Source: Rhodocyclaceae bacterium (GTDB lineage: Bacteria; Pseudomonadota; Gammaproteobacteria; Burkholderiales; Rhodocyclaceae). Taken from it: a DNA stretch of 64,000 nucleotides. Below are positions 8,317 to 18,181 of this stretch, one piece after another (positions within the stretch are counted from its first letter, which is position 1; every line of letters starts with the position of its first letter). The DNA is taken from assembly GCA_016791115.1 (NCBI GenBank), contig JAEUNL010000004.1, positions 1 through 64,000 on the forward strand. The letters run 5' to 3'. The position numbers and the translations under genes were made by a program. Below the pieces are notes generated by a model. That model made no database searches. It saw only the letters and a list, made by a program, of their open reading frames with translations, and was not told where the DNA came from.

Positions 8317-8971
8317 TGTCTCTGTCAGCGAGCAGATCGATCTGCGCATTATTGTCGGCGGCGCATCGCGGAATCTGATTCAGCATTCGCGCGATCGACT
8401 CGCGCGATAGTAGCACTAGCCGCCAGTTAAGTCGCAACCGCCCATCCGCGTCGGATGCGGCAAGGCTGTTTCTCGAGAACGAAAGACTCCAGGTTCGCGC
8501 CGGGTCCAGGGCATCGACCAGTTCCTGCAGCGTTGCGCGCGCCTGTGCCTGCAGCCAGCCATGCAGTGCGTCGCGGATCTGAATCTGCGATGCGTTGGGC
8601 GGTAACGCGAGCGCGAGAATCGCCCCGCAGAGCCTGCTCTCGCCGCGGCATCCAAGCTTGAGGGTCACGTCTTGCCCGAGAAACGGAAACCGGACGCCGT
8701 CGCACCACTTGCGCGGCAGTTCCGGCAGATACCCCGATTGGGGCAACACGCTTGGCGCACGCTCGCGCAACGCAGTTTCGATGGCAGGCAGACGAACATG
8801 CCTGGGCGCGACGACCGAAAGCATCCCCGCTTCGACGGTCACGCGTATCGCGGAACCATCGTTGCGACGTAGGCGGTAGGGAAGCGGCTTGTCGCCCAAT
8901 GGCAGCGCCATCTGGTCGCCCGCTCCCGCTAGCGGGAGGTCAAGCTGCAGATCGAGCGACGTCCTGCGCAT
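8255..8971 (-). CDS. Degenerate DUF45/YgjP paralogue lacking the zinc site
   Basis: This 238-residue protein aligns through its length with the gene just downstream. PYRLRRNDG matches [16 protein letters not shown] matches RIGAPRH, and GRLRLNWRLVLLSRESI matches [16 protein letters not shown]. Where the neighbour has RWGSCS this one has SLAASDAD. Where the neighbour has HELAH the sequence diverges (NQIPRCAADNN) and ends in a low-complexity tail. It therefore cannot bind zinc in the usual way. The other two reading frames hold no hidden HExxH, so a simple frameshift does not explain the loss. It is either a decaying tandem duplicate or a catalytically dead partner. It overlaps plsC by 32 bases. 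Confidence 0.7.
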   Translation of the reverse strand: MRRTSLDLQLDLPLAGAGDQMALPLGDKPLPYRLRRNDGSAIRVTVEAGMLSVVAPRHVRLPAIETALRERAPSVLPQSGYLPELPRKWCDGVRFPFLGQDVTLKLGCRGESRLCGAILALALPPNASQIQIRDALHGWLQAQARATLQELVDALDPARTWSLSFSRNSLAASDADGRLRLNWRLVLLSRESIARMLNQIPRCAADNNAQIDLLADRDNEPAPARTTRTAVSRTAGRR

Positions 8972-9689
8972 CGGGATATCGGTGGGGACTGATGCGCCGC
9001 ATCTCGCCTTCGATCCAGGCTTCGGCGCGGCGATTGACCTCCTCCGCCGTCAATCCGGTCGCGTCGATCGCAGGCCCGATGCTGACGGTGATCAGCCCTG
9101 GCCGCTTGACGAACGCATTGCGTGGCCACAATTCGCCGGCGTTATGAGCGACCGGTACTACGCAGGCATTTGCCTGCACCGCAAGGTGCGCTCCACCAAC
9201 CTTGTATCGCTTAGTGTGGCCCGGCGCAACGCGCGTTCCCTCCGGAAACACGACGACCCAAAATCCGTGCGCCAGAAGTTCGCGTCCCTGCTGGACGACC
9301 TGTTCGAGCGCCCCGATACCCGCACTCCGGTCGATCGAAACGATCGGCATCTGGGCCAGTCCCCAGCCGAAAAATGGCACGCGCAGCAGTTCCTTCTTCA
9401 ACACAAAGGCCACCGGTGGAAAAATCCGCTGCATTGCCATGGTCTCCCACGCGGATTGATGCTTGCACAGGATAACCGACGCATCTCGAGGCATATTCTC
9501 CCGGCCGCGTACCTCGTAACGTATGCCGGTGATCCAGCGCGAACCCCACATCGTGATGCTGGTCCATTGCGTGATAATGCGATAGCGGGCATGTGGCGGC
9601 AACGCGAAGGACGCCATGGCGATTAAGGCAAACACAGGTGTCGTCACCATCATGAGCAGCGCCAGCATCGAGGAGCGGACGAGATTCAT
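8940..9689 (-). CDS. plsC: 1-acyl-sn-glycerol-3-phosphate acyltransferase family protein
   Basis: A 249-residue membrane-associated enzyme with an N-terminal hydrophobic segment (residues about 8-28), acyltransferase motif I HQSAWE (the HX4E variant of HX4D) and motif III FPEGTR. The family transfers an acyl group to lysophosphatidic acid in phospholipid synthesis at the inner membrane. The start at 9689 (MNLVRSSM) follows gmhB by seven bases and avoids an unsupported 56-residue extension. The gmhB-plsC order is common in betaproteobacteria. It could also act on another lysophospholipid or lipid A precursor. Confidence 0.9.
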   Translation of the reverse strand: MNLVRSSMLALLMMVTTPVFALIAMASFALPPHARYRIITQWTSITMWGSRWITGIRYEVRGRENMPRDASVILCKHQSAWETMAMQRIFPPVAFVLKKELLRVPFFGWGLAQMPIVSIDRSAGIGALEQVVQQGRELLAHGFWVVVFPEGTRVAPGHTKRYKVGGAHLAVQANACVVPVAHNAGELWPRNAFVKRPGLITVSIGPAIDATGLTAEEVNRRAEAWIEGEMRRISPHRYPDAQDVARSAA

Positions 9690-9696
9690 CGGTCCC

Positions 9697-10230
9697 TCAC
9701 GATGCAATGTGCGCCGCGACGGCAGCCAGGTCGGGAAAGACCAGCGTCTCCGCAGGCAGGTCCGCCTCCGCGCGCGTTTTCCCGCCCTTGCCTGTGAGCA
9801 CCAGATAAGGCTGCGCTCCGACGGCGACCGCCGCCTGCAGATCGCGCAGGGAATCACCGATCGCCGGCGCGCCGATCAGGTTGGCGTTGTAGCGTTCGGC
9901 GATCTGCCGGAGCAATCCGGGCTTCGGCTTGCGGCATTCGCATTTATCCTCGGACGAATGCGGGCAGAAAAACACGGCGTCGATGCGCCCGCCGGCTTGC
10001 ATGACCGCCTTGTGCATGCGCTCGTGTATGGCATTGAGCATGTCCATGTCGAACAGGCCGCGGCCGACACCGGACTGGTTGGTGGCAACCACGACCCGAT
10101 ATCCCCACTGGTTCAGGCGCGCGATCGCATCAAGCGAACCCGGAATCGGGCGCCACTCCTCGGGCGACTTGATGAACTGCTCCGAGTCGAAGTTGATGAC
10201 GCCATCGCGGTCGAGAACGACGAGCTTCAT
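9697..10230 (-). CDS. gmhB: D-glycero-beta-D-manno-heptose-1,7-bisphosphate 7-phosphatase
   Basis: This 177-residue HAD-superfamily phosphatase has the nucleophile motif LDRDGVIN (D7 and D9), ATNQSGVGRG, the GmhB zinc loop with FCPHSSEDKCECRKPKPG (Cys-His-Cys-Cys) and the third motif GDSLRDLQAA. It removes the 7-phosphate from heptose bisphosphate during ADP-heptose synthesis for lipopolysaccharide core. Size is normal for the family. It lies six bases after the glyS stop in the same transcript. Confidence 0.95.
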   Translation of the reverse strand: MKLVVLDRDGVINFDSEQFIKSPEEWRPIPGSLDAIARLNQWGYRVVVATNQSGVGRGLFDMDMLNAIHERMHKAVMQAGGRIDAVFFCPHSSEDKCECRKPKPGLLRQIAERYNANLIGAPAIGDSLRDLQAAVAVGAQPYLVLTGKGGKTRAEADLPAETLVFPDLAAVAAHIAS

Positions 10231-10236
10231 GGCCTG

Positions 10237-12342
10237 CTATTTCTCCACCGCAAGGCGCGAAATGTCCGCCACCTGATTCATCAGGCCCGCGAGCTGCGCA
10301 AGCAGCGCGAGACGATTGGTACGCGTCAGCGGCTCGTCCGCCATCACCATCACCGACTCGAAGAAACTGTCCACCGCGTCGCGCAGCGAAGCCAGCTGGC
10401 ACAAGGCCCCGGTGTAATCCTCCCCGGCGACCAGCGAGCGTATCAGCGGCGTCACGTCATTGACCTGCTGGAACAGCGCGCGCTCGGCCGCTTCCTGGAG
10501 CAGCGCGATGTCCGGCTCGCCCCGGGGCGACTCCCCCTTCTCCTCCGCCTTGCGCAGGATATTGACGATCCGCTTGTTGGCAGCCGCGAGCGCGGTCGCT
10601 TCCGGCAGGGCAACGAACTCCTTTACTGCCTCGAGTTTCGCGGGCACCAGATCGATGCGTGTCGGCCGCAATCCAAGCACGGCATCGACCGAAGCCGGTG
10701 CATGCCCGGATTCGCGAAGCAGATTGCGCAAGCGCTCGAACAGGAAGTCGAGTAGCTCTGCCTCGAAGTCGGGCTTGAGCGCGCCATGGGCAAATCCGGC
10801 AGCTGAATCGTCGACCAGGTCAGCCAGATCCAGCGGAAGCGGCGATTCCATCAGAGTGCGCAGGATACCGAGGGCAGCACGACGCAAACCGAACGGATCC
10901 TTGTCTCCGGTCGGCACCTGCCCGATGCCGAAGAACCCGACGAGCGCATCCAGCTTGTCCGCCAACGCGACGGCACAGGCCACGTTGCCTTGTGGCAACA
11001 CGTCTCCCGCAAAGCGCGGGCGGTAGTGCTGCTCGATCGCATCCGCGACCACTTGCGGCAGGCCTTCATGTTGCGCGTAGTAGCGACCCATGACGCCCTG
11101 CAGCTCCGGAAACTCGCCAACCATGTCGCTAACGAGATCGGCCTTGCACAATGTGGCCGCCTTTCCGGCGAGTTCCTGGTCGGCCCCCAGCCGGGATGCG
11201 ATCAGCGAGGCCAAGCGCGCAAGGCGGCGCACTCTATCGCCCACCGAGCCCAGCTTGTTGTGATACACGACCGAATCGAGCTTGCCGAGGCGGGCCGACA
11301 AGCCGTGCTTGCAGTCCTGCTCGAAGAAGAAACGCGCATCGGAAAGACGCGGGCGCACGACACGCTGATTGCCGTAGATGATGTTCGACGGATCGTCGAG
11401 CTTCATGTTCGAGACGATCAGGAAACGATTGAGCAGCTTGCCGCCGGCATCGAACAACGGGAAGTATTTCTGATTTTGCTTCATCGTCAGAATCAGGCAT
11501 TCCTGCGGCACGGCAAGATATTGCGGCTCGAACTCCGCAACGTACACCGCAGGGTGTTCGACCAACGCAGTCACCTCGTCGAGCAGCGCGTCGTCCTCGA
11601 CCGGTTGCGCGTCGCCCACCTGCGCAGCGGCACGCTTGAGGTACTCCGCGATCGCCGACTTGCGCGCTGCAAACGATGCGATCACACCGCCCTTTTCGTA
11701 CAGCGTGATGGCGTACTTGTCGGCATGCGGGATCACGACCTCGCCCTCGCCGATGAAGCGGTGGCCGCGCGTCCTGTTGCCCGCCGCGAGCCCAAGCACT
11801 TCGCCCGGCACCACGCGATCGCCGTGCAGCATGATCAGCCCGTGTACCGGCCGCACGAATTGATGGTCGGAATCGCCCCAGCGCATGACCTTGGGAATCG
11901 GCAGCTTCTTGACGGAATCGCCGACGATACCTCCCAACGTCGCATCGAGCACTGCGCCGCTCACCGTGGTATTCCAGAAGAACGTCTCGCTCTTGCCGTC
12001 CATGCGCTTCTCGAACGATGCGATTGCGCCGCCCGGTATGCCCTTGGCCTCGAGTTTCTTGACCAGTGCCGGGGTCGGCTTGCCTGTCGCATCGACCGCA
12101 ACAGCGACCGGCATGATCTTTTCTGCGATCTTGCGATCGGGCGCCGCCGCGGCAACATCCTTTACCGTGACTGCAAGCCGGCGCGGGCTGGCATACCAGT
12201 CGAACTTGGCGTCGGCTGCCACCAGATGTGCATCGGCCAGCCCTTTGACGATACCGGCAGCGAAAGACTCGCCGAGACGACCAAGTGCTTTCGGCGGCAG
12301 TTCCTCGGTGCGCAGTTCGATGAGCAGGGTGTGCGCGCTCAT
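10237..12342 (-). CDS. glyS: Glycyl-tRNA synthetase beta subunit
   Basis: A 701-residue protein starting [20 protein letters not shown], the standard GlyS N-terminus, with the conserved internal MRWG and SDVVEFPELQG-type segments (here [16 protein letters not shown]) and a C-terminal anticodon-binding region. Together with GlyQ it forms the alpha2beta2 enzyme that charges tRNA-Gly. The ATG overlaps the glyQ stop by four bases, indicating translational coupling so that the two subunits are made in equal amounts. Confidence 0.97.
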   Translation of the reverse strand: MSAHTLLIELRTEELPPKALGRLGESFAAGIVKGLADAHLVAADAKFDWYASPRRLAVTVKDVAAAAPDRKIAEKIMPVAVAVDATGKPTPALVKKLEAKGIPGGAIASFEKRMDGKSETFFWNTTVSGAVLDATLGGIVGDSVKKLPIPKVMRWGDSDHQFVRPVHGLIMLHGDRVVPGEVLGLAAGNRTRGHRFIGEGEVVIPHADKYAITLYEKGGVIASFAARKSAIAEYLKRAAAQVGDAQPVEDDALLDEVTALVEHPAVYVAEFEPQYLAVPQECLILTMKQNQKYFPLFDAGGKLLNRFLIVSNMKLDDPSNIIYGNQRVVRPRLSDARFFFEQDCKHGLSARLGKLDSVVYHNKLGSVGDRVRRLARLASLIASRLGADQELAGKAATLCKADLVSDMVGEFPELQGVMGRYYAQHEGLPQVVADAIEQHYRPRFAGDVLPQGNVACAVALADKLDALVGFFGIGQVPTGDKDPFGLRRAALGILRTLMESPLPLDLADLVDDSAAGFAHGALKPDFEAELLDFLFERLRNLLRESGHAPASVDAVLGLRPTRIDLVPAKLEAVKEFVALPEATALAAANKRIVNILRKAEEKGESPRGEPDIALLQEAAERALFQQVNDVTPLIRSLVAGEDYTGALCQLASLRDAVDSFFESVMVMADEPLTRTNRLALLAQLAGLMNQVADISRLAVEK

Positions 12343-13253
12343 GCCGCCACCTGCTGCGTCCTGACCATCGGGAAACCGAGTGCTTCGCGAGCATCGTAGT
12401 AGGACTGCGCGACCTCGCGCGCCAAGGCGCGCACGCGCCCGATATAGGCAGCCCTTTCGGTCACCGATATCGCACCGCGCGCATCGAGCAAGTTAAATGT
12501 ATGGGAACACTTCATGACCATCTCGAAGGCCGGCAACGCGAGCTTCGCGGCCATCAGGCGCTTCGCTTCACCCTCGAACTCACCAAACAGCCTGAACAGC
12601 CATTCGACATTGCTGTGCTCGAAGTTGTAGGTCGATTGCTCGACTTCGTTCTGATGATAAACATCGCCGTAGGTCACCACGCCGGCCGGACCCTCCGCCC
12701 AAACCAGGTCATAGACGTTCTCGACGCCCTGCAGGTACATGGCAAGCCGTTCGAGCCCGTAAGTGATCTCGCCCAGCACGGGTTTGCACGGAATGGAGCC
12801 GACCTCCTGGAAATAGGTGAACTGCGTCACCTCCATCCCATCCAGCCAAACCTCCCATCCCAGCCCCCAAGCGCCCAGCGTCGGGGACTCCCAGTCATCC
12901 TCGACAAAGCGAATGTCATGGCGTGAAAGATCGAGCCCCAATGCGCGCAAGCTGTCCAGATACAGATCCTGGATGTCGATCGGAGACGGCTTGAGCACCA
13001 CCTGGTACTGGTAGTAATGCTGCAACCGGTTCGGATTCTCGCCGTAGCGTCCATCCTTGGGCCGGCGCGACGGTTGCACATAGGCTGCATTCCATGGCTC
13101 GGGCCCGATTGCGCGCAGGAACGTTGCCGTATGGAAGGTGCCGGCACCGACCTCGATGTCGTACGGCTGGAGCAGCACGCAGCCGCGTTCGGCCCAGAAA
13201 TTCTGGAGCCGCAGTATCACTTGCTGGAAAGTGGGCTTGGCAGGAGATGACAC
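12339..13253 (-). CDS. glyQ: Glycyl-tRNA synthetase alpha subunit
   Basis: A 304-residue class II synthetase catalytic subunit. It has [17 protein letters not shown] near the start, [19 protein letters not shown], the catalytic [19 protein letters not shown] and [18 protein letters not shown], all hallmark GlyQ sequences. The start is a GTG at 13253 giving [10 protein letters not shown]. It is first in the minus-strand cluster glyQ-glyS-gmhB-plsC-DUF45-DUF45-gloA. Confidence 0.97.
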   Translation of the reverse strand: MSSPAKPTFQQVILRLQNFWAERGCVLLQPYDIEVGAGTFHTATFLRAIGPEPWNAAYVQPSRRPKDGRYGENPNRLQHYYQYQVVLKPSPIDIQDLYLDSLRALGLDLSRHDIRFVEDDWESPTLGAWGLGWEVWLDGMEVTQFTYFQEVGSIPCKPVLGEITYGLERLAMYLQGVENVYDLVWAEGPAGVVTYGDVYHQNEVEQSTYNFEHSNVEWLFRLFGEFEGEAKRLMAAKLALPAFEMVMKCSHTFNLLDARGAISVTERAAYIGRVRALAREVAQSYYDAREALGFPMVRTQQVAA

Positions 13254-13329
13254 AGGAGAAACCCGCAGAATCGCAAAGTCGCGATTTTACAGGGTAACGC
13301 CTGTCGCGGTGCGAGCGGCCGCGGGCGGA

Positions 13330-14337
13330 TCAGCAGTTGGTGCAGGTCGCGGCACGACCCTGCTGCTGCAACTGGCGTTCGAGGTCTTCAACCCTGCGAG
13401 ACAGCTCACGGATGCGCGAGTTCATCTGGCCCACATTGAGGAAGACCTCGTTCTCGGCTGGCGCATCGAGCCTGGCCGAGTAGCCGATCCACGAACTGTC
13501 GTAGATGCGCACATTCCGGAAACCGAGATCCCGCAGCACACTCGCCGTCTGTGCCGCACGTACTCCGCTCTGGCACATGACAATGGTTTCCTTCCCGGGA
13601 TCCAGTCCGGCGTAGAGTTTTCTGAGATCGTCGGCCGGCCTGAGGCTCATTCCTGCGGTGTCACGAACCTCACGCCGGCCAACTTTCTGCGCCGTCTCGG
13701 CATCGCGCCAGTTCCTCTCGTAGGGAATATTGATCGCCCCGGGCACGTGGCCGCCGCGAATTGCACGAACATCCTCCCCGGAAAACTCGCGCCTCGTTCG
13801 CGCATCGAGTATCTGCACGTCGCTGCGCCCCACCATCGCGACGACTTCCCGCGTCGACACCGCAACACCGGCTACCGGTTTCAGGCGAAGATCGATCGGT
13901 GCAAGCCGGAAGTCGTCGGTGCTCGCAGCACCGCCACCCTCGACCCAAGCCTCGTATCCATCGTGAAAGACATGAACCCGGGGCGCTCCGAAATGGCGAA
14001 GCGCATAGTCGGCAAAATGTGGCGTCGTGCTACCTCGCCAGCCGTAGACGACAACCTCCTTCGCCGGATCGATCCCGGCGCCGCCGAGCAGCGTCTCGAT
14101 TTCGGACTGCGCGATGAAGTCTTCGCTGTTCGAATCACGCAGTTCGGCCGCCGCCTCGCCGATGTTGACCGCACCGGGGACATGCCCCTTGCGGTAATCA
14201 GTCCTTGAACGCACATCCCACAGGATGGCCCCGCGCTTGATCGCCTGCTCCACGAAGGTGGCATCGACGATGACAGTGGCCGAGGCGAACCCGGGCACCA
14301 GCAGCAGCGCCAGGAATGGCGCCACGAATCGGAACAT
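13330..14337 (-). CDS. Exported tandem-rhodanese sulfurtransferase
   Basis: The 335-residue product has a signal peptide (FVAPFLALLLVPGFASA, cleavage near residue 20), so it acts in the periplasm. Two rhodanese domains follow. The first (about 30-135) has WDVRSRTDYRKGHVPGAVNI but no catalytic cysteine where it is expected (VVYGWRGST). The second (about 155-285) has the active loop MCQSGVRAAQ with its cysteine. A short coiled coil and a terminal CTNC motif end the protein; that CxxC could bind metal or act in thiol transfer. Rhodaneses move sulfane sulfur to thiol acceptors. The start at 14337 has a strong AGGAGG site. It lies 31 bases after lnt. Confidence 0.85.
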   Translation of the reverse strand: MFRFVAPFLALLLVPGFASATVIVDATFVEQAIKRGAILWDVRSRTDYRKGHVPGAVNIGEAAAELRDSNSEDFIAQSEIETLLGGAGIDPAKEVVVYGWRGSTTPHFADYALRHFGAPRVHVFHDGYEAWVEGGGAASTDDFRLAPIDLRLKPVAGVAVSTREVVAMVGRSDVQILDARTRREFSGEDVRAIRGGHVPGAINIPYERNWRDAETAQKVGRREVRDTAGMSLRPADDLRKLYAGLDPGKETIVMCQSGVRAAQTASVLRDLGFRNVRIYDSSWIGYSARLDAPAENEVFLNVGQMNSRIRELSRRVEDLERQLQQQGRAATCTNC

Positions 14338-14368
14338 TGCCCACCTCCTTGCTGCGACGAGGTCGCCG

Positions 14369-15847
14369 TCACCGTCGCGCGAGGGCGAGCAATAGGACGA
14401 GTAGCGCCAGCCCGATCGCCAGATGATTGCCTGCACGCGCATACGGCGTGAGACCCGCGAATCCGCCGACAGTTGCAGTCAATACGCCCTTCTCGAACTC
14501 GGGCAGGCGGGCAACGACTTCACCGGCAGGCGAAATCACCGCCGTCACCCCGGTATTCGTCGCTCGCACCATGAAACGGCCGGTTTCCAAGGCACGCATG
14601 CGGGACATCTGGAGATGTTGCGGCTGCGCAAGCGACCGGCCGAACCAGGCGGTGTTGGTCAGATTGAGGAGTATCGTGGCATCGGGCAGCGCAGCAGCGA
14701 TCTCTTCCCCGAAGACATCCTCGTAGCAGATGTTGACCGCGATCCGCTGACCTGCAAGATCCAGCGGGCTCTGCCCTGCCGGCCCCGGGCTCTGATCCGA
14801 CATGGGAATCGATAGCCAGCGATAGATCCACGACAAACCTGGCGGAGAGTATTCACCGAACGCGACGAGGTGCGATTTCCGGTAGCGCTGTGGCGGATCG
14901 AGTCCGATGCTCACGGCGGAATTGAAGTAGCGGGGTCGCCCGCCTGCATCGTCCCGCGTGAAAATGCCAAAAAGGACGTTACCCCCCATTGCGCGCGCGA
15001 CAGATGCGAGACGCTCCGCGTAGCCCGACGGTAGCTCGTCGGATGACAGTGGCAACGTCGTCTCCGGCAGCACGACAAGCTGTGCGGGATTCGATTCCAC
15101 CATTTCCAGGTTCTCCTGCAACCAGTGCTCGACGAGGCCGGCCTGCCACTTGAGACTCTGAGGGATGTTCGGCTGGAGCAACTTGATGGAGATCGGCGCC
15201 CCCGCTGGCTGCGTCCATTCGACCTGAAGCAGGATCGCGCCAAATGCGGCAGCAAGGCTCGTTGCCAATGCCGGGAACAACCCGCATCGACCCGCTCGAA
15301 CGGCAAGGCCGATCGAAGCGCCCAGAAAGGCAAGCAACAAGCTGATGCCATAGACGCCGACGACGGGTGCAAATCCGGCCAGCGGACTTGGCGGCGTCTG
15401 CGAGTTGCCAAATACCAGCCAGGGAAATCCGCTCAACAGCCATCCGCGCAGCCACTCGAACAATACCCAGGCGGCCCCGGCGGTCAGGGCGTCGCGCATC
15501 AACCGTCCGCTGCGCAAGCGTGCGAACAATGCCGCAGCCGCAGCCGGAAAGAGGGACAGGTAAGCACAGAACAGCAGTACCGCGACCGCGGCCATCGGGG
15601 CAGGCATGCCGCCGAAATCGTGCAGGCTGACGAAGATCCACGAAACGCCGCAGGCGAACAGACCCATTCCGAAGGCGAACCCGAGCGCCGCAGCAGCGCG
15701 CGCGTTGGCCGCCCCTGCGCAAAGCCCGAACAGTATGGCCAACGAAACCGGCGCCACCGGAAACCAGGAGAGCGGGGCAAATGCAGCAACGCTAGCCGCG
15801 CCTGCAAACGCGGCTAGCGCCAGGCGCATTGGTGCGCGGCGCATCAT
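14369..15847 (-). CDS. lnt: Apolipoprotein N-acyltransferase
   Basis: A 492-residue inner-membrane enzyme with about six N-terminal membrane spans and a nitrilase-type catalytic domain. The triad residues are recognisable: Glu in VVLPETTLP, Lys in YRKSHLVAFGEY, and Cys in VNICYEDVFG. Lnt adds the third acyl chain to the N-terminal cysteine of lipoproteins. It overlaps corC by four bases. The corC-lnt pairing is typical of proteobacteria. Confidence 0.95.
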   Translation of the reverse strand: MMRRAPMRLALAAFAGAASVAAFAPLSWFPVAPVSLAILFGLCAGAANARAAAALGFAFGMGLFACGVSWIFVSLHDFGGMPAPMAAVAVLLFCAYLSLFPAAAAALFARLRSGRLMRDALTAGAAWVLFEWLRGWLLSGFPWLVFGNSQTPPSPLAGFAPVVGVYGISLLLAFLGASIGLAVRAGRCGLFPALATSLAAAFGAILLQVEWTQPAGAPISIKLLQPNIPQSLKWQAGLVEHWLQENLEMVESNPAQLVVLPETTLPLSSDELPSGYAERLASVARAMGGNVLFGIFTRDDAGGRPRYFNSAVSIGLDPPQRYRKSHLVAFGEYSPPGLSWIYRWLSIPMSDQSPGPAGQSPLDLAGQRIAVNICYEDVFGEEIAAALPDATILLNLTNTAWFGRSLAQPQHLQMSRMRALETGRFMVRATNTGVTAVISPAGEVVARLPEFEKGVLTATVGGFAGLTPYARAGNHLAIGLALLVLLLALARR

Positions 15848-16716
15848 GCGCCGGGTTTGTCGCCGACGCCGGGGATCGAACCGTCGTTCGCTTGCGGGAT
15901 AAGGCGATCAACCAGGAGTGTATGGACACGCCGGCTGTCTGCGCGCAGAACAGACATGCGAAGCCCGTCGAGCAGGATGACCTCGCCGCGTTTGGGCAGT
16001 CGCCCGAGGTGGTGAATGACGAGGCCGCCGACCGTATCAAAACCATCGTCGGAGAAAACCGTGCCGAACGCTGCGTTGAAGTCCTCGATCTCGGTCGTTG
16101 CCTTGACGCGATAGCGGCCAGCCTGATCGAGCTTGATGTTGTCCGACGTCTCGTCGAAATCGTACTCGTCTTCGATGTCTCCAACGATCTGCTCGAGGAC
16201 ATCCTCGATTGTGACCAATCCGGCCACGCCACCGTATTCGTCGACGACGATCGCCATGTGATTGCGACTGACGCGGAACTCACGCAGCAACACGTTAAGT
16301 CGCTTCGATTCGGGCACAAAAACCGCCGGCCGCAACATGCCACGAAGATCGAACTCCTTGCCGGCGAAATAGCGGAGCATGTCCTTGGCCAGCAAGATGC
16401 CGATCACGTCATCCTTGTTCTCGCCGATGACCGGAAAACGTGAATGCGTAGCTGCCACCACGCGCTCGACCATTCTATCGATGGGTTCCTCGACGTCGAC
16501 GCAATCCATCTGGGCGCGCGGGACCATGATGTCGCGCACCTGCATGTCCGAAACTTGAAGCGCACCCTCGATGATCGAGAGTGCATCGCTGTCGAGCAGG
16601 TTGCGCTCGTACGCGGAGTGGAGCAGCGCGAGCAGTTGCTCGCGATCCTCGGGTTCGCGCATCAACAGCGCGGAGATTCGTTCTATGAACGACGGTCGGC
16701 TCGGGGGCGTGTCCAT
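15844..16716 (-). CDS. corC: CorC/YbeX-type CBS-domain protein
   Basis: A 290-residue cytoplasmic protein with two CBS domains (around DIMVPRAQMDCVDVEEPID and VSRNHMAIVVDEYGGVAGLVTIEDVLEQIVGDIEDEYD) and a C-terminal CorC_HlyC domain with LVIHHLGRLPKRGE. There is no membrane DUF21 domain, matching short CorC/YbeX rather than YfjD-type exporters. It is linked to magnesium/cobalt resistance and, through its operon with ybeY and phoH, to ribosome maintenance. The order phoH-ybeY-corC-lnt is conserved. Confidence 0.93.
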   Translation of the reverse strand: MDTPPSRPSFIERISALLMREPEDREQLLALLHSAYERNLLDSDALSIIEGALQVSDMQVRDIMVPRAQMDCVDVEEPIDRMVERVVAATHSRFPVIGENKDDVIGILLAKDMLRYFAGKEFDLRGMLRPAVFVPESKRLNVLLREFRVSRNHMAIVVDEYGGVAGLVTIEDVLEQIVGDIEDEYDFDETSDNIKLDQAGRYRVKATTEIEDFNAAFGTVFSDDGFDTVGGLVIHHLGRLPKRGEVILLDGLRMSVLRADSRRVHTLLVDRLIPQANDGSIPGVGDKPGA

Positions 16717-16740
16717 GCAATGCGGAGGCGTTTGGATGCG

Positions 16741-17220
16741 CTAGTCGCGCTCGCTGCCGTAGGGATCCGGGTATCCAAGTTCGGACAGAATGTCCCGCTC
16801 ACATGCTTCCATGACGTTGGCGTCGGTGTCAGTAACGTGATCGTATCCCTGCAAATGCAGCATACCATGCACGATGAGGTGCGCAAAATGCGCGCTCACC
16901 GTCTTGCCTTGTTGCAGCGCCTCGCGTTCGACGACCGGTACGCAGACCACCAGATCGCCGCACAGCGGGACGGCTGAATATGCAAACGACAGCACGTTCG
17001 TCGGATAGTCCTTTTCGCGATACGCGCAGTTGAGCTCGCGCCCTTCCTCCTCGCCGACGAAACGCACGGTGACGGAGCCGCCGCCCTGGCAGGCGGCACG
17101 CGCCCATTTGCGCACATCTGGACGCGAAGGTACTGAACCGCCGTGAACGGCGTATTGCACCGACAGATTGAGACGGCGACTGGCGCCGGACTCAACGGGT
17201 CGCGCCGCGCCCCTGCCCAT
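16741..17220 (-). CDS. ybeY: Endoribonuclease YbeY (rRNA maturation factor)
   Basis: A 159-residue protein carrying the zinc motif HLIVHGMLHLQGYDH (H-x3-H-x5-H) and the ELNCAYREKDYPTNVLSFAY segment that defines YbeY. The enzyme takes part in 16S rRNA 3' processing and 70S quality control. The start was set at the ATG at 17220. It overlaps the phoH coding region by 29 bases, and no later ATG or GTG lies before the conserved domain. Confidence 0.95.
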   Translation of the reverse strand: MGRGAARPVESGASRRLNLSVQYAVHGGSVPSRPDVRKWARAACQGGGSVTVRFVGEEEGRELNCAYREKDYPTNVLSFAYSAVPLCGDLVVCVPVVEREALQQGKTVSAHFAHLIVHGMLHLQGYDHVTDTDANVMEACERDILSELGYPDPYGSERD

Positions 17221-18181
17221 CGCTCTCTGCGCCCTGCTGTTGCGCCTGATGCTTCTCGTAAGCATTGACGATACGCGCCACCAGCGGATGCCGTACCACG
17301 TCCTCTGACAGAAAATCGGTGAACGCGATTCCCCGAACATCCTTGAGGATGGCTCGCGCCTCTACCAGGCCGCTCTTCTGGCCACGCACCAAGTCAATCT
17401 GCGTCACGTCGCCCGTGATGACGGCCCGCGCCCCGATGCCGATGCGTGTCAGGAACATCTTCATCTGCTCTGGCGTCGTGTTCTGCGCTTCGTCGAGAAT
17501 GATGAAAGCATGATTCAGGGTGCGACCCCGCATGTAGGCAAGCGGCGCGATCTCGATTGCCTGTTTCTCGAACAACTTGGCCACGCGATCGAAACCCATC
17601 AGATCGTACAGGGCGTCGTACAGGGGCCTGAGGTATGGATCCACCTTCTGGGCGAGATCGCCGGGCAGAAATCCCAGGCGCTCGCCCGCCTCGACAGCCG
17701 GGCGCGTGAGTACGATGCGCGACACCTGCTCGCGCTCGAACGCGTCCACGGCGCTCGCAACGGCAAGATAGGTCTTGCCGGTTCCCGCAGGACCAATGCC
17801 GAAGGTGATGTCGTGTTCCTGGATCTGCCTGAGATACTGCACCTGCCGTGCGGTACGCCCGTGCAGGTCGCTCTTGCGCGTAAGCAACGCCGGCGCCGGC
17901 TGCGCCGCCTGACTTCGATTTGCGAGTTCCACCAGGCCGAGTTGAATCTCGTCGACAGTCAGTCCGTCTCCCGCGACTTCATAGAAGTGCTGCAGCGCCT
18001 CCATCGCGCGCTGCGCCTGCACGGGAAACCCGGTAAGGCGGAACCGCTCCCCACGACGCGCGATCGAAACATCGTAAGCCGTCTCGATCTGGCGCAAATT
18101 CTCGTCCAACGCGCCGCACAGGTTGGCGAGTCGCTTGTTGTCGACCGGATCGAGGGTGACTTCGAGTGCTTTGCTTTTCAA
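17192..18181 (-). CDS. ybeZ: PhoH-family ATPase (YbeZ)
   Basis: The 329-residue PhoH-like ATPase has Walker [12 protein letters not shown], Walker [10 protein letters not shown] and the conserved [19 protein letters not shown] segment. YbeZ works with YbeY, encoded immediately downstream, in RNA processing. The N-terminal part up to about residue 100 carries the KH-like region usual for YbeZ. The start codon overlaps the miaB stop by four bases, indicating coupled translation. Confidence 0.95.
   Translation of the reverse strand: MKSKALEVTLDPVDNKRLANLCGALDENLRQIETAYDVSIARRGERFRLTGFPVQAQRAMEALQHFYEVAGDGLTVDEIQLGLVELANRSQAAQPAPALLTRKSDLHGRTARQVQYLRQIQEHDITFGIGPAGTGKTYLAVASAVDAFEREQVSRIVLTRPAVEAGERLGFLPGDLAQKVDPYLRPLYDALYDLMGFDRVAKLFEKQAIEIAPLAYMRGRTLNHAFIILDEAQNTTPEQMKMFLTRIGIGARAVITGDVTQIDLVRGQKSGLVEARAILKDVRGIAFTDFLSEDVVRHPLVARIVNAYEKHQAQQQGAESDGQGRGATR

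Noticed and set aside
8255-8420. Frameshift hiding the HExxH of the first DUF45 gene
   Set aside because: All three minus-strand frames across the end were read by eye; none gives HELAH or the segment that normally surrounds it.
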